Below are positions 1 through 13,400 of a stretch of 64,000 nucleotides of DNA, piece after piece; positions within the stretch are counted from its first letter, which is position 1, and each line of letters starts with the position of its first letter. The stretch comes from Taenia hydatigena. Taxonomy: Eukaryota; Platyhelminthes; Cestoda; Cyclophyllidea; Taeniidae. Below the pieces are notes generated by a model, which saw only the letters and a list, made by a program, of their open reading frames with translations, was not told the DNA's origin and searched no databases. The position numbers and the translations under genes were made by a program. Where the stretch lies: assembly GCA_036345935.2 (NCBI GenBank), contig JADWOT020000002.1, forward strand, positions 17,248,723-17,312,722. Reading direction: 5' to 3'.

Positions 1-2119
1 ATTGCAGATTATGAAAGCCATTTCATGATACAAGAGACTGTGTTTATGAAGGTGCTTTAGAGTCTAATCCAAACTGCTAAATACAAATGCTACACGTATG
101 CTTTTGAGTTGTGAAGCAGTATCTCGATGAGTCAATCTCTCCAATTTTATTAACACCATCACCACCACTACTTATAGCCTATTAGTAGAAGCACTTCAAT
201 CCCTCTTTCATTCGCATGCTCATTCATTCAATTTGTCCCTTTCCTTTTCGCTTTCTCCTACCAGGGTTAAGTTGTTTAACAAACCAAACAATTACCAGTT
301 TCACCTCACGATTTTTGCAGTTCGTCTCATCGACACACGTGACACGTGCATACATTAGCAATTTGCCTTTCCCCTCTGGAACCCCATCGGTGCCGCCGAT
401 ATTTTTCGTCTCGTACACACATTCATATCCATATGCATGCATCTCCGCCCCTTCTTCTCCATTCCATCCAACATCTCCTTGAACACATTCTCGCCACCAA
501 CAGCAATGTCTATTAATCTCCCAAATTTCTCACTTTGTTTACCTAATTTTGATAAAAATCAAACAGTTATCAAATAGTTTGCAATGTTTTCCCTTTAAAC
601 AATACCCCCGACTTCATCAACTTTAGTTGCTTTCTTGTTTCAAAAGCATGCCTTCACATTCTTTGCAGTATTCGGGAAAGATTTCACAGCATTGAAGACA
701 TGTGTGGAACTTAACAAATCAAGGCTGAAGCGTGCCAGTGGCCTGAAATTGCAGGCAGGTGGAGAGATAGTGTAGGTCGCCGCTAAAGAGGTGGCTAAAG
801 CGGAGAAAGCGGATCAAGTTTTGATACCGCAGGTACGTCCGCATAGGCTGTGTGATTAAATTTCGGCAGGTCGAAGAGATCGAGTGGGTTATGCATTAGT
901 GAATGAACGAGCACCGGGAGCCTTGTACACCAGATCTCAATTGGCCTTGATTAGGCCGCTGTACACATGGATGAAACGGTGAATGGCCCCGAGGCCACGA
1001 ACCCGATCCGAAGTGCATCCTGTAGGCACTTAGGCGCTCGCGTATTTCACCGTTATTGCATTGTACAATACATATTCGGGTGCTTTAATATGGGCTAATT
1101 CCTAAGCAATTCTTACTCTCCTTCCACTTTCCATTACCTCAGCTTCTTTGCAAAATAAAACAATGCATTATTAAAAGACTTACCATCAGCATTGCTCCTT
1201 TCTTCTACCTTCAATTTGATACCCTTTGGTGGAAAAGACTGACCTGCGAAAGGTATTTATATATTTGTGGAGCAGGATAAGGGAAGGAACATATTCCCAG
1301 ATTGCTCAAGTTGTATAGAGAATCAGTGTTTGTCTCTCCATCCTTAAGAAATGGTGACGCCCGATCAACCACAAGCCTGGTTTATATTAATCGCTTGACA
1401 CCTACAAGGCATACTCAGTCTATCGAGAATCGCAGGATAAATTTTACTTCCAAGCCTTTGAATTAGGATTTTTAGTTTGAAATTTGACGGGTTTTTCTGC
1501 TATAGTCATCCTTCAAAGTCTCATTGCTTTTCCAGCTGTGACCCTATCCCACTGTCATAGTTGGTTATAATGAGTATTGTTCCTCAGTTCTTCCCTTGAA
1601 ACCCACCCACGCTGCGGAACAAAGGTCGCCAGAAAGGGGTAAAAGGCAAATAATCAACTCGTTGCTGCCCTCGATGCTGATTTCTTGCCTCGCAGTCCTG
1701 TAACCCATGAAACCCATAAAATTCAGGTCCACATCAACCACCGAGTGTTTCTAAGCGACTTTCGGGGTACGAACTCCTGTATCCGAAGAGCTGCAGAACG
1801 CCTAGATTTTCAAAATCGGATGATCTACTATACTGGATGGAAGGGGACGGGAGAGAAACAATGTGGGAATGGACTTAGGGACGAAAGAGCAGGAGGCGGA
1901 ACTAGGACCGCAATGGGATCGATGGTGCTGTTAGGAGGAGTAAGTTTGGAAGAAGAGGGGAAGATATTAACCAAGTGAAATTCGTGGAGCCGATTTTACT
2001 TAACCACGGAGAATCACTCATCATGTGCACCTGCTTTCCATTTTTTAAGTGCGTTTATTACTTCCTGGCTACCAACACTCAAGGCAATCTCATCACCCCC
2101 ACCTACATTTCCCATATGA
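1..2119. other. Gene-poor sequence, nothing identified apart from one weak coding-like stretch
   Basis: No recognisable protein, RNA gene or mobile element was found on either strand. The open frames here are short and have no family features. The only stretch that reads like coding sequence lies at 664-827 and is listed separately. Confidence 0.5.
664..827 (+). other. Coding-like stretch ending in a donor-like GT, broken by one stop
   Basis: One forward frame reads about 54 codons of lysine- and alanine-rich sequence with a single TAG inside it. The later part contains AAKEVAKAEKADQVLIPQ and stops at CAG followed by GTACGT, a good 5' splice site. This could be an old exon with one nonsense change or a chance open stretch. 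No family is recognised and no neighbouring exon was found. Confidence 0.15.
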
Positions 2120-3193
2120 CACTCCGCTCTAATGAAGGAGCTCAGGTCTTTGAAGCTTCACACTGCACCGCATTACTGCTTAATCTTCCCTCTGTGGATA
2201 ACCCACCTGTTCAGATTGCTGCCATGCGTGGGCTTGCCAAAGTCTCCCCTTCTGTCCATTTGGCCCATCTCATCATTCATTTATGCGGTGTAAGGCCTCT
2301 TCTTAACATCTTCCACCATCCCAACACCCATAGGAAGCGCTCAGCATGGCGAATCATAGGTAACCTCCGCATCTTCAGAAAGGTTCTTGTTCTACTATCT
2401 CGCGCGAATGCTACTAAACCTATTGCCTGTCTTTTAAACGAGGTCAATGACACCGACCACGAAAGCAAAGTTTGGATGACGTTGGCCTTCAGCGTGAGCT
2501 CTGAAATCATTAAAACAGCATGCCAACTTCAATCGGAGCATGACGGCTAGCCTATCAAGGATGCTTGGTGTGGTGTTGTGCGCCATCTCCAAAAAACGCT
2601 GAAGGTAGATTAGCTTTAAGGCGGCCCTCCTTCCCCTGGCTCATAGTGACGTTCTCGAACATTTCATGTCCATGCACACTTCGCACTGTCCACACTAACA
2701 ATCCCAAAATTCGGCTTAAATGCGAGACGCGTAGATGCGAAACATAGCCAAATCCTTACCCGTTTGCAGAATTACTCAATGACTGCCCCTTTAATTATAA
2801 CTGTGGTCTACCATGATAAATGAAATGGACTCAGTAGTAACTGATTTAACTTTGGTGAAAATTCTGTATGGAGTGATGCGACAAATGTGTTTTGATCCAG
2901 CATTATCGCTTTTTAATTGCTCGGGCGACACCCAAAAGACAAATCGTCCTGGGACCAATGAGGATATGAGGAAAAGGCAACTCGTCAAAGACTTGGTGAA
3001 GTCTGAGTGCATTTGCAGTGATGGCCTTGCATGAGTCGGAGGTTTTCTTTATCCTAAACTGCGTTTACTGAAATACTACCCCTTTGACTCTACCGTTCAG
3101 GCAGAAATCAAGGATAGAATTGATTTCGGAAGAAAGATGGAATATTCGACACAAGACCATGTCATGTACTTTGGAATAAATTATTCGATTTAA
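2120..3193 (+). pseudogene. SPAG6-like armadillo-repeat relic (C-terminal half), frame-broken
   Basis: SPAG6 is an armadillo-repeat protein of the ciliary/flagellar central pair. Three forward-frame pieces line up in SPAG6 order. (1) 2140-2550 reads like two to three ARM repeats, with a CTALLLNLPSVDNPPVQIAA segment and a KRSAWRIIGNL segment in the place of the family's repeated Ala-rich helices. (2) 2813-3031 contains VKILYGVMRQMCFDPALSLF, resembling the family's C-terminal KKAIK/PALEPFL region. (3) 3031-3190 contains YPKLRLLKYYPFDS, resembling the C-terminal CYPEEIVRYYSPGYS segment. Stops and frame changes separate the pieces, and the 260 bases between the first two have no clear splice sites, so this looks like a decayed copy. 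The similarity was judged by eye from memory of the family; another ARM protein is possible. Confidence 0.45.
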
Positions 3194-4350
3194 CTAGTCC
3201 ACCTGCGGATGCATCGTCAGCTCGCACTAAAACTGAGGGAAGCTCGGAAAGTACGCACTACCTCTGTTCACTCCAATCACGGTTGCCAAAAATGTGCCCC
3301 TACAAAATAAGCCTGTTCTTTTGAAATGTTGGAAATGGGAATGAGAGGAGATTGGCGGCAATTCTGCTACACTTGTGTCAGCAACACCTACTCATTTTTC
3401 CTTTGATGTCGTTAAAGTTTTGAAGAAGTTTTTGAATTACTAAATTGACCAATGCCTCGGGTTTTGACATCAGAGCATTCGTCAAAATGCTTCTTACTCT
3501 CTAGTAAAACAGCTTTCATTGTCCTGCAGTAGTAGGCATTATTCTGTACGCTGGTGTGTTTCAGTGTTGCGTCACTTTATTTTAACTCGTCATTCAAAAG
3601 GAAGTGCAAATCCTATCTACAGACTTCATCCATTTTAGCTAAGAAGCGTTATGAGCTTAAAGTCTCGCAACGCAACATTCAAAAAACAACTGTCAAATCG
3701 TGCCTCTTTGCTTCCTATCTTAATATCAGGCACCCCTTCCCCTTCATCATCTTGTTTACTTTTAGTCGGCTTCTGTTTGTGTTTATGATCCCTAGGCAAA
3801 CTAGAAGGCCGTCTGCGCAACCACCTTGTTGGGTGAACTGCGCGACTTCCAACAGAAGAGTCGCGAATGTCGTACACCATGCCAATCACTCAAACCACAT
3901 GTTCCGCATAAGTGGTGCTAGCAACAGGAACCGGAGTACAATTGAAGCGGTGCCTTCGTGAAGACGTTGGTTTCGTGAGTAAGGCACACTCCCTTTCACA
4001 CCCCACTAGCTGATTGCCGTCCAGATGGACTGAATGCTAGGCAAAACTAAGAACAAGACAGCAATGGCAACATTGGAAACTAGGAAGAACTATAGACTAT
4101 GTCGTTTATTATATGGCTTTGCTATAACTTCAGCCGTAAGTTGGTGATTGGTATAAGAAATAGTCTAGTTGAAGAGTATTGAATAGCCTGCTATGGCATC
4201 GGGGCGGTGGAGGTAAGTAGGATAATCCAGTTCAGATAAAACATCTTAAAAAAGAAGTGAAGACGCTTTTAAATTTGATTTTAAATTTCACAAGACTGCG
4301 ATCTGGCTTCCTCAACCAAGCTTTATCCAATGGTCTCCTTCGCCTTCAAC
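3194..4350. other. No feature identified
   Basis: Both strands were read. The longest frame (about 135 codons, 3554-3961 +) has no low-complexity, membrane or domain signature and no supporting splice context. Confidence 0.4.
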
Positions 4351-4352
4351 TC

Positions 4353-4694
4353 TCACGAACACGTTCTATTGGAGCAGGTCTGGCTACAGGACGAGTACGT
4401 CCTAGAAGGGCAGGTCTGGCCACAACACGAACACCTCTGATAGCCCACTTTAAGGAGGTAGAACAGAAGCTGCAACAGCTTTTGCAAGTCGCTTTGCGCC
4501 ACCGCATTTTCTTCAAGCACAGCTCCTTCCAGTTCTCCCAACTCTCTGCTGACCATCAAATTGTCAGCGTTACATTGTCCTCTGTTGTACAACCACTTGA
4601 GCAAATAAATGATCAGTTTGGTTATATCATCCCTGGTCCACTGATATGTGTTGCTCGCGTTGCCTGAGCATGAGCCGCAACTTCCTCCTTCCAT
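4353..4694 (-). CDS. Hypothetical 113-residue frame with a Cys-rich tail
   Basis: Not recognised. It opens at an ATG (4694) and starts MEGGSCGSCSG. The middle, roughly residues 25-85, is Leu/Glu-rich and could form amphipathic helices (KLIIYLLKWLYNR ... LQKLLQLLFYLLKVG). The tail is Cys/Ser/Thr-rich with a short repeated motif, C-x-Q-T-C-x-x-R-T, seen twice and visible in the DNA as an imperfect direct repeat of about 30 bases. No signal peptide, promoter or neighbouring exon was found. It could be one exon of a real gene or a chance frame. The repeat and skewed composition are the only reasons to list it. Confidence 0.22.
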   Translation of the reverse strand: MEGGSCGSCSGNASNTYQWTRDDITKLIIYLLKWLYNRGQCNADNLMVSRELGELEGAVLEENAVAQSDLQKLLQLLFYLLKVGYQRCSCCGQTCPSRTYSSCSQTCSNRTCS

Positions 4695-4699
4695 GACTG

Positions 4700-7600
4700 T
4701 AAGTGCTGTGGTGGAGATTGTTTATTGTTCCCCGATGTTTCTTGCAATCATTTTATACTGCTTTTAACTCACCTGATCCTCATGCATGGTAGCACATGGC
4801 CGTACTTTAGTTATCCATGTGATTGCCTTCGTCAGAGCTTTCAGGTGCCTTCAAATCTCTACTTCTTCGGTCTCTGAGGATAACAACTGGTGTTATTCGA
4901 ATCGTGCTAAAGCAAGCCCATTCAGCAGGGAGGCAAGTAAGTGTACTGCGTTCGGTGTCTCTGTCCTTCACTTCCGAAATCATACCCTTGATATGAGAGG
5001 GGCGCAGTCTGCAAAGACCATCACAAATCCAAAGTTAATTGTCTTTTCTTGTAGGTACTAAGCACTTTTGAACCCCTAACTTAGTCCCTCGTTGCATGCA
5101 CCTCGCTAAATCTCCGCACTTCAATGCATCGTATCTTGTTTAATAAGTTGATATACGTAAGCACTCAGGTATGCCTTAGTTCAATGTACCTGCATCTCCA
5201 CTCAATGACCTACACTTATGCTTTCGTTTGGATGCCTACCCATTTGCCTCCCCAACGCCATGTTAGGCGTGCAGTCTCATTACTTGTCCTAACATCTAGC
5301 GAGCTGCAGCATTGTCCTCTCTTTTTTCGACTACCTGGCTCACTCCTTGGCTGCATTTCATGGTGTTCAATGGATTCGTAGGTGTGCCTTAGCCTTACAC
5401 ATTGTCTCCCCTCCTGTCTCTCTCCTCTCGCCTCACTCATTCCAACTGATTGGCCATCTCTTCCACCTTTGCCTCAATGTCTGCCTGTCTGCGTGCCTGT
5501 ACATTTGACTGCATTTCCACAGGCTTGCCTACCCACCCACCGCTACGTTAGGCTGGCTAGCTTGATGATTTCTGATTTCTGGCAGGCTGCGGCGATTGGC
5601 CATTGGTGCGAGATGCTTAACCAAATGCTTCCCACTGCAATTCGATAAAAGGCCATGGCAGATCCATTTTTTGATCATAAATAAGGAATGCATTGTTACA
5701 TTTGCGACGACTTATGGTACATATCCAGCTAAACATTCTCCATAATGCTTTCTAATATATTCATAAAGGGTGTAAGTTGAGGAACACTTAAAATTAACCT
5801 GTTTGCATTGGTCATTGTCGAGTGGCATTTATTACTATCAAGGCGCGATTTAATGCTTTTTACGCCACGAAGACATTTACCTATACGTTGCATGTGTGTC
5901 TCGTAAGCAGCAGTTGCAAGCAGTGTCGTAGGAGTTGAGGCCAAACTCCCTCTCCAACTCACTTTGTAAGGCTCCACATTCTACCGTTTCGTGTATTTAA
6001 AGAAGTCCAGGCTCTAGACTTCGTAGAAGTTTAAACTCTTGTTGGATTTGTGGCTGAGGCAGGCTTTGATGAATTTCCTACTGTATGTTCTTTTAGTAAG
6101 TCGAACACAAATTTCCACTAATGCAAGCTTGTCGATATAATTTAGAACAGAATAAGGGCGCCAATTTTTCGTGGTATGCAAATAGCAAACCTGACGATAT
6201 TCTCGCCACAACCGTTTTTGCTTCCAAGCTTTTGCTGCTTCACCATCACTGGCTCACCTCTACGTCTATTTTTTCGTTTGTTCTTTACATGAGACAGGTC
6301 GTGCTGCGGTTTTGATGGCAAAATTACGATATTTTAGCTAACAAATAGCCGATCTTTGTAGAGACGCTTAAAATGACACAAACATACGCGCACATTTGTT
6401 CCCAATGCTAATAGATGGCCAAAAATGGATGAAGAACTTACGGAAATAGTGAGGAGGATTTAAATGCGATGAACAGGTGGACGGAAAATTGCCGCCCACG
6501 AAGCTCACAAATCTTTATGTTTTCACTCTTGGCAAGATTTATAAAATCTCTTAATTAAGTGGTGGTTGTATAGAATAGCCATAAGAATGGAAATTAGGGC
6601 TTGGGATGAATTTCGATGGATGCAAATGTGAGCACCTTAATTATTTAGTCTTTGTTTACTGAAGATTGCATTAACACTGCGCAGAATGCAGAGCAATCAT
6701 GTACACATCCTCATTCGGGAGCAGTTAATCCGTGGGAGAACCTCCAAGTGCCACATTGGTGATTGTGACAGGTATAAGCATCAAATGAAGGCAACTGTAT
6801 CATCTTTTCTCGCCAGTGACCAGCTCCTACTCGTAGCATATGCGAGGATTCTGCTCTGCAGATTGTTGTAACTAGTTGTCATCGCTTTCTGAGGGTTAAC
6901 GAATCCACACCAACTCAATTCTGCATTGCGCCCGGATTATATTCTCCATTAAACAATCCTAACAGAAGGCTCGTAAAAGCACTTTATTCAATGCTGCTAA
7001 CTTATGCAATTCCGCAGTGCTATCTTGAAACTTGTCTAACGGTAAGTGAACTATTTCTGCTGCTGCGTTATGCTGCAGGAAAGTAGTGCATATTCATCCC
7101 TACCTGCAGTTGGCAAAGGAAGGACACACCCTGGATGCACTAAAATTGACAGGATGTGTCGCTGTGTTTGGAGTTGGCAAATATTATTTCGCCACAGCAC
7201 TAGAGAAATGGAAATAGTGCCTATCAGACTTGTGGGCAGCCTATGTGCTCCTGACGAGGTTGTGATAACCAATGCATGAAGGTAATTGATGCAAGTCTCA
7301 TTTTTGCGCAAAATTGCTGGCTTTTGCGGTCTCTGCTACTTTCGATTTTGCCGCCTTAGCCCCTCTTATTTGCCTGCGCCAATTATTGCTTTAATTGTAG
7401 AGGAGAGTAAGGTCGACAGCCTCTCAGGAGCAGGCGAAAAATAGTAACATTTCTGTTAGAAGGAAATGAAAGGAGTAATTTGACGAGGTGGAGGGGTAAG
7501 GGAATAGAAAGAGGTAATAAAAATGGGAAGGGTCTGGAAGAAAATGCAGTGATATTGAGCTTTGTTGGCTATGCAGAGTGCGTGGGGCTCATTGCAAACA

Positions 7601-10600
7601 CTTTGTTTCCTCCATTCGGACATCACTCTTATTCATTTGTTCCTCTGCCCTCTGTTCAAGCAGGTGTTGGGAGTATGCTCAGTGCAATTTATTGGAATAG
7701 ATACATTCAAGGCTGAACATGAGGCTGGTGCTTATGATGTGGGCTCACGAACTTCTCTTAACAGGTCCTGCCAGAAAAGCTATCATCTGATTTGATGGAA
7801 AGAAATTCGCAGCAAAGTGGAGCTAAAGGAACGCAAAGAATAAGATGCCATCGCTTAGCCTTAGTTTCTACGAATTCCAACACCTTTCCACGTTTTTGCC
7901 TTTTGAAGCCCTTTGAACAGAGAAGGGAACAGCAGTGAGGAAACAAAGGGCACAGTCTACGAGGACTAAACGAAGCAGGGCGAGGGTGATGAGGATGAAT
8001 TAAAATGCGGTGTGAACGATATCGTGGAGTGCTGCGATGGCTAGATTGCCTCATGTTATTCTAATTGAATTCTTCCTCCTTGACACGTGCAGAATGGATC
8101 AGTGTCACGTGCTACATGCGGTGTGCCGCGTGGTCTATTGCAGTCATGTTTGCTGGCTGCTAGAGCACAATTTATTTTAGTTGCGATTTGGCAAATGAAT
8201 TAAAACACATGTGTGCCTCTTCATTGTGACTAAACTACACACGCTCTTTGGCAGAGACCTGGAAGCGTCAAACCTTTTCTCAAAGCCTTCCAACTTTGCG
8301 CACCACGCAAACCCGGAAATCAGTTCGCGATTAATGCAACCTCAATAGCAACCTTTAAGTCACCGCAACATTATTCCGAAACAATCAAAATATTTACGCA
8401 TGTGCAATTTCTCATATTTAGAAAAAAAGAACGAAATTAAAGCCAAATGATGTAATTGAATTGATAATAGCCCACAAGATTTCAGCAATTGATATCGTGG
8501 TCTTGCTAACGACGAAATCTTCACCCACTTCAAATCTATGGTTTCCTACTTTACTTTTTTAACATATAGGTAATATGCTTGACCCGAATCCACGGGTATT
8601 AGAATGCCTTTCATTGTGGAAAATATCTGATAAGAAAAGTGCTTAGCACAGTTGCTTTTACCCTAGTAAGCACAAGGATACATTTTGGGGTGGCCCAGAC
8701 TCTGCAAGTAAAGCGGATGGGAGAAAGAAATACACCTTACGAAGAAAAAAGGAGGAGAAAAAGCACTATAGACACAGGCGCAATCATTACCGTCGCCGAT
8801 GCAACGCATCATGGCGAGCAGGTACTCATGCTCCTCCATGTAGTCTGCCCACATCTGTGTTGCCTCCACTGTACAGCCCATCTCACCAAATTCCCTTTCC
8901 TTCGCTGCGAAATTGCTACCTTTCTCGCAGACTCCAAAGAGGGAGCAAATTGAATGTGGGTAGGACTAGGAGCAGAACCTGTCCATCATTCTTCCTACCA
9001 CACTTTAATATGGTGAATTGATTTCGCAGGAAACGATTACGTCAGCAGGCCCCTACCGCCATTACAATCCACTACTAAACATAACTACATCCATGTTTTG
9101 TTTTCGGGAATCATCATCGTTGTCCTCATTTTTTGCAAAAATTTAACCTCCACTTTTTATGAAAACCATCTGCTGTCGCAGACGTCGCAGCTTGCTTTTT
9201 ATCAACACGTTTACCAATGACGTTAGTTTTCCCAATTTAACTCTACCACCTGAATTTGCTACTCATTTTAGCTCTCCCGTAAAGGGTGACGGTTTACTTT
9301 CACAATCAAACTGCTCCAGATGCTAGCGCTCTTTATCCCTGGGATCGACCCTTCAACCAACATATCGAGCCTGCATCAAATATGACCCGTGCGAAAGGTC
9401 ACAGCTGAATCTGTTTGCCAAGAGAATACCGGTAGTCTTAACAGAAATGACATCCGAGCATAAGCAAGAGTGACTTAAGCATTGCCCTTATTAATATTTG
9501 ATAAATTTGGCTTCATAGATTATCTTCTGTGGCATTTAGTTCTGAAGAATTGGTATTTATTGAAAAACTACGCAGCCAAGTGACATTGCTGCTTCTGCCC
9601 TTGAATTTAGAATGTGATTAATTGTGGGTAATGGAATCAAAATCGACACAAAGGATTCATAATAATCAAGTGACACTTTCTGTCCCTCTGGCACTGTTGG
9701 CGAGAATCTAGCTGGTGCACAATCATGAAGTCCGCTTAATGTGCGATAGTCGTCATTGCGTTTCAGCAGACCCTGCAGAAGACTGCAAAAATAAGGTCTT
9801 CACTGACTTAATTCTGCGGGTACGAATGTGTTGCGTGAATTAATGTTGAATGCTTTTATTGAGAATAGAAGTTATTTTGACAAGTAGCACGAGAGAATAT
9901 TGAGGACATCATCTGAACGGACCTTTAGCTGACAAATCAGGAGAATTAAATGGCCCTACTTCTCATCTTAGCTGATAATATTTAGTACGATAGAGATTCC
10001 ACTTCACTGGTCTCATGATCACCAGCCATTTTAAGATGGGTGCGTTTAACTTGGGGCTACAAGGGCATACTGTATGCTGTTCGTACAGAATTACTAACCC
10101 CCGTTGAAGTCACCTAGTATCAGGTGAGAGGTAGGTTGCATTTGATGTGGTAAACAAAGATGCTGGATAGTCGACGTCAGTTTTGAGGTTGGAGTTTGTC
10201 CTTGGCATCTGGATGATATGATTGCCCGCAATCTGCGTACTTTTTAGCAGATAGTACATTGCTCCACTACTGGTGCACTTCAGTGTAGGCCCTGAGGCCA
10301 AATAGATTCTCTAAATACCATGGGGAAATAAATTGCAACTCACAAATAAGTCGCAGAATGGGGTTTGATTTCTTTAGTTTGAGTCGTGCATTTCTGACCA
10401 TGCTATTTTTGTCATGCGTTTGATATCTCTACATACTCTCTGTCTGATTCAACCCTTTAATGAACATTGCTCCAACGGACGATCGGTGTGGAGATCCGCT
10501 GCAAGCAACAGTAGCCAAGTTGAATTGTGTGGAAATCTTACTGAGAAAGTGGGGCTGGAATCAATTAGGCTGCATTGGCATGTGCACAAGAAGTTTGCTT

Positions 10601-12380
10601 TCAACTGCGCGTGCATTTAGAACTCATCCGATGTTCTCCTTTCTGATTGGTTAGCTTTCCGAATTGACCTCTCTGCAATCGGTGAGGGCTAGTGCTCCCG
10701 CTCGTGTCCTAGTTATTCAAAAGTTATACATAACAAAGTATTTTGGCCACACTGCATAGTCTAGACCTAAAAAGTAGTGTCTATCATCCACAGCTCTTGC
10801 TCTATTTGGCTTTTAGATGATATCACACAAGTAAAAAATTAGTTAAAGCCAGCATCTCATACATGTCTGCATCAAATTACATACGTTACTTTTTTCTCAT
10901 TTTCTTCATCGCGGTTCCCAAAGAGCCCAAAGTGTCAAATTATATCTAAACCTTGACATTGGCCAATCAAATCCTAAACACGCTTCAAGCACATGAACCT
11001 CCTCTTCCGATAGGCCCTTTGACGGAGGAGGGCAGGCAGACAAGCAAACAAACATTTTGGGCATTTAAGCACACTCCTTCAATGCATTGTCGGTGGTGAC
11101 CTCGAGTGTGTTGGGCAAAAGAATTTAATAAAGTGTTTTTGATCATGAAGCAGGAATTGAGCCTCCAAATTAATGCTGAAATTCTCATTTAACATTCCTT
11201 ATGGCTATTTTATACTAGTAAAAATGGATCAGCATTATTGGCTTAATAGTTTACTGAAACATGTGCAAGGATCAATCTGCCGATGTGCTGATGATGTGAA
11301 TGAGTGGCATAAATAAACTCCGAGAGTGTAGCAATGTGCTGGAAGTCTAGTGAGTTGTGGAACTGAGGACGCCACTGAAGTGCATTGTGACACGTCTAAC
11401 GAATCACACATCGAAAATGGGCATGAAAATCACTTCAGTGGAAAATTACACTCTCCCTTCCTCATAAGTATTTTACGAAAGGAGATTGGCGTCCGTGTCC
11501 CTGTGCGAAACAGGGTCAAGAAATCATAACCAGCTAATCTTTAAGGTAACACCTCTGCCTTTTCGGTCGCAAAATCACTCGAATCCAGCAGCGAAAGCTA
11601 CCAATCAGGAAAGCCACAACCACAATGGCATCAGAGTTGGGGAAAGAGGGATTAAACGATATACAAAGTCAAGCATTGTTGGTTCAGTGGGCCCCACGTT
11701 AACTCTCTGGCCACGGCGAAGTACTCACTATCTGTCTTTCGTGCCTCGTGTGTGTCTGTGTTCCTTTTAAGGCTTCCACCTCACCACCATTTGCATAACG
11801 GTGCCGAAATTACACAAGCTCTAAGCAATTTCACTACAATTTCTGCGGTAGAACACGTCTTTAATGAAAATTGGATTATGAACTTATCTGCGTCGGATTT
11901 GGTTGCTTTATAACCTGCATTCCTTAAAAAGAGCAAATAATCACCTTCCGCACTTTCCTCCATTCGTTTAAACAGCGTAAAAGGCTTGGTGAAGAGCAAC
12001 TGCTTGAACAAATGAAGAAAATATCAACACTTCATGCGCACTAACCAGCTGCAACTAAACTCTAATAGACTTGAAAATAAACCTAAAAACCAGTATATCT
12101 TAAGTTGGTTTGGGTGAGAGGCGTTTTGCAAACACAGATGTAGTAGAGGAGACATTTCAAATTCCTTCGATCTATATGAGTGGTCAGAAAGCTAAAACTC
12201 GTGCTAATAATAAGTTTATCTCCTTGCTTAAAGGACATAAGGGTTTAAGGCGGAGAACTCAACTTAAAATGTGCGACACTGGTGGCAATCCTAATAGACC
12301 TCATCTCGTTCAACTACAATATGGGCATAAAAGAGTAGTTCCAAAATGTCAACTGTGACCCTTTGCTTTATTCCTGACGC
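4700..12380. other. Gene-poor sequence, nothing identified
   Basis: About 7.7 kb with only short open frames, none with a recognisable domain, signal peptide or conserved motif. A C/T-rich stretch lies near 5390-5480, and a short imperfect direct repeat of a TGCCTACCC...TTAGGC motif lies near 5233-5275 and 5526-5563. No tRNA, rRNA or transposase/reverse-transcriptase signature was seen. Confidence 0.4.
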
Positions 12381-12603
12381 AGAATCACATTCAGAAGCCT
12401 CAGTGCCTTGCTAACTCTCTCCAAGGTCTGCGCTTGGCTGTAGTCGACGCTGGTATCATCACTCATACTGACCTGGCTCAGTGTTGTGGCATCTTAACCC
12501 ACCTCGTCATTGACGAGAGAGGGAGGACCCTCATCCTAAACCTTATTTTATGCCACCAAAAAGTGAGCCATAATGTCGAGAAGTATGCAAGGAAACTGTA
12601 ATA
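12381..12603 (+). other. Coding-like stretch after a strong 3' splice-like site
   Basis: A pyrimidine-rich run ending in ACGCAG precedes an open frame that includes LRLAVVDAGIITHTDLAQCC and GILTHLVIDERG and ends at TAA (12601-12603). The AVVDAG and LAQ...GILTHLV segments loosely recall armadillo repeats of the SPAG6 type, as does the relic at 2.1-3.2 kb, but the match is too short to name. More coding-like sequence follows in another frame (to about 12700). Possibly another ARM-repeat relic. Confidence 0.18.
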
Positions 12604-13254
12604 GAAGGGACTTGCCATGGCCTACTCCCACATGGAGTCATGGTTGGACAAACGTTCAGTGTAGTCGTGCAGTTTGACCACCCATTATGGTTGAGAAATT
12701 CTGTGGCATAAAGACGAATTATCTCATGCCCAAAAGACGGTAGAATCCAATGCTCTCCCACTGTGCCCTTCTCCACCAACTACGCTAAACCCTACGACTA
12801 GATGATCGTCCTTCGCCTCATTATGCTTGTTCCTATGAGCCTTGCATTCATTTCTGCAAATTGCAGACGAACTTGGAGAAGATCCATGCAGTTGTCTTAC
12901 CTAACCTTGAGGCGGAACTGTCTGTAACAGACCTTTAGGCCTTCTTCATCCGTTTTAACAATGTTGCGACTGCTTCTCCATCTACAAGTCTACATTGGGT
13001 GGAAGGAAAAGAGCTTTGAGTTGGCTTCTACAATTAGTCATAGTCATACTTTCAGGTACCACTGTCTATTTTAGGCTATTTGCATAAATAACAATTTTCG
13101 TTTTGCAGAATTATCTTCATTTAGAACCTTACGCATCAGCTTATTAGGAATATTGGGCAATGCAAAGCATTTTGTTAGCTCTCTATTCAATTGCCAGTTT
13201 AATGACAAAAGAACTATGTGGCCAAATCGCATAAAGCTTAATTTCTATTTACGA

Positions 13255-13400
13255 AAGAATGACACAATAGTGCTTCTTTGAAAGTCAAGATGAAATATTT
13301 TGCCCAACGGAAGTCGGCAAAACCTTAGCCTTTCGATATGAATATCATGGTTATTACGGTGATTCTATGAGTAAAAGGAAGTAGTAAGTTTAATAAACCT
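13255..13400 (+). repeat. Short partial copy of the duplicated block
   Basis: This stretch (containing ATATTTTGCCCAACGGAAGT and the following GGTTATTACGGTGATT) matches 15110-15235 and 32235-32360 at roughly four of five positions by eye. It is a third, shorter copy of part of the 14.5/31.6 kb duplication. It holds no gene. Confidence 0.6.
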
